A stretch of DNA of 7,210 bases, taken from contig JAGLYY010000332.1 in the NCBI GenBank assembly GCA_023131935.1, positions 1-7,210 on the forward strand, given 5' to 3'. The notes beneath the pieces are model-generated. The model was not told the origin of the DNA. It did not search any database and saw nothing but the letters and a program-made list of their open reading frames with translations. This DNA is from Spirochaetales bacterium (lineage in GTDB: Bacteria > Spirochaetota > Spirochaetia > JAGLYY01). This document shows, piece after piece, positions 6,318 to 7,210 of the stretch. A program made the translations under genes and the position numbers. Position 1 is the stretch's first letter; every line of letters starts with the position of its first letter.

Positions 6318-7190
6318 CTATATTATGTCCCAGAAAGCCCGGACCGGCGGGTACCGGAGTTTATTCTGCTTCACACATATCCCTACTTTGTACGGTTTAA
6401 TCGGGTGTTTGATATCCAGGACAGTAAGATCATCCTTAAATGGACTCTTTAAGGCTACAAGCTCCGGTACAAGCCCTATCCCGCAGCCCAGGTTAACCAT
6501 GGAAAGTATCGCTTCGTTTCCGGAAACATCTGCATAAATATTTGGCGCTACCCCCATAGCTCTGAACCACTGATCGAAGCTCTTCCTGGCTATCCCCTTT
6601 TCCGCCAGAATGATCGGGATATCCCTCCAGGGCACAGGCACTTTCTCGAGAAGCGCCCGAAACTTCCTGTCTCCTCCGGGAGCAATGAAAATGATCGGGG
6701 TTTCTGTAATCTCCTTGAACAACAGCCCCTCAGGGAGATTGTCCGGGAGGGCAATGACGGTCAGGTCGAAATCGTCCTCCACGATCTTCTGAATGGAACT
6801 TGCCGCATCCCCCGTCTGTAGTTTCAGATGGACATCCGGATAACTTTCTCTATATTTCCCCAGAACCGGCGACAGGATCGAATAGCTTGCAGTAACAGAG
6901 CAGTAAAGGCTCAGCTCACCCTGGACAATATCGGACTCCTCATTAAGCAGGTTGCTGGTAATCCGCCAATTATCCAGAACCTCCTTCGCGTAATCCCGGA
7001 AAATGCCGCCGGCCCGGGTAAGCTCCACCGTCCGCTTATCCCGCTCAAACAGCCTGTGTCCCACCTCCTCTTCCAGTCTTTTTATCTGCCTGCTGAGAGC
7101 CGAAGGACTTAGATAACAGGCGGCACTGGTTTTCCCGAAATGGAGACTTTCTGCGAGATGAAGAAATAGTTTCAGTGAAAAATGATCCAA
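6318..7190 (-). CDS. ilvY: LysR-family transcriptional regulator, IlvY-like
   Basis: This is a 290-residue LysR-type regulator, the usual length. The N-terminal winged helix-turn-helix spans about residues 1-60 (FLHLAESLHFGKTS, then LSPSALSRQIKRLEEEVGHRLFERDKR). The substrate-binding-like effector domain spans about 92-290. By recall it matches E. coli IlvY along much of its length: GELSLYCSVTASYS (91-104), LKLQTGDAASS (122-132) and MVNLGCGIGLVPE (231-243). E. coli IlvY activates ilvC in response to acetohydroxyacid substrates, which are the products of the IlvBN encoded next door. The start codon is TTG at 7190-7188. No in-frame ATG lies upstream within the window, the protein aligns with IlvY from its first residue, and AAGGG sits about 10 nt upstream. 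The gene lies in tandem with ilvB, 144 bp upstream, rather than divergent from ilvC. It probably controls the downstream cluster through 6266-6288. IlvY identity is strong but from memory. Confidence 0.86.
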   Translation of the reverse strand: MDHFSLKLFLHLAESLHFGKTSAACYLSPSALSRQIKRLEEEVGHRLFERDKRTVELTRAGGIFRDYAKEVLDNWRITSNLLNEESDIVQGELSLYCSVTASYSILSPVLGKYRESYPDVHLKLQTGDAASSIQKIVEDDFDLTVIALPDNLPEGLLFKEITETPIIFIAPGGDRKFRALLEKVPVPWRDIPIILAEKGIARKSFDQWFRAMGVAPNIYADVSGNEAILSMVNLGCGIGLVPELVALKSPFKDDLTVLDIKHPIKPYKVGICVKQNKLRYPPVRAFWDII

Positions 7191-7210
7191 ACTACATTTC
7201 CCTTGCCGAG

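Overview
This 7.2-kb window is a compact bacterial branched-chain amino acid (isoleucine/valine/leucine) biosynthesis cluster. Every confident gene lies on the minus strand and is read from high to low coordinates. In transcription order they are ilvY (LysR-family regulator, 6318-7190), ilvB (acetohydroxyacid synthase catalytic subunit, 4437-6173), ilvN (its regulatory subunit, 3877-4437), ilvD (dihydroxy-acid dehydratase, 2169-3845), leuA (2-isopropylmalate synthase, 516-2078), a possible small ORF (289-480), and the first 113 codons of leuB (3-isopropylmalate dehydrogenase), which runs off the left edge. Coding density is very high and no stretch over 300 bases lacks a gene. I see no RNA genes, mobile elements or CRISPR.

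The enzymes work in sequence. IlvBN condenses pyruvate (or pyruvate plus 2-oxobutyrate) to acetohydroxyacids. IlvD dehydrates the dihydroxy acids to 2-oxoacids. LeuA diverts 2-oxoisovalerate into leucine synthesis, and LeuB oxidises 3-isopropylmalate. The window lacks ilvC (reductoisomerase), leuC/leuD (isomerase) and ilvE (transaminase), so these must lie downstream of leuB or elsewhere. The ilvB/ilvN junction is a TAATG overlap. The remaining gaps are 31 bp (ilvN-ilvD), 90 bp (ilvD-leuA) and 174 bp (leuA-leuB), which fits one operon.

Control signals concentrate in the 144 bp between ilvY and ilvB. These are a perfect TATAAT -10 with a poor -35, a dyad (GTGT-N3-CTA-N3-TAG-N3-ACAC) over the -35 region that is a plausible IlvY operator, and a stem-loop next to the ilvB ribosome-binding site. 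Two further dyads sit in the ilvD-leuA gap.

Organism: GC is near 50%. LeuA, IlvD and the regulator look like the E. coli types, but the gene order and the N-terminally extended small subunit do not look enterobacterial. I lean toward a Gram-negative-type anaerobe such as a member of Spirochaetota or a former deltaproteobacterial lineage. This is a low-confidence inference from remembered sequence resemblance. The pathway is well known and I see no novel system. The unexplained parts are the leuA-leuB small ORF, the candidate operator and the intergenic structures.
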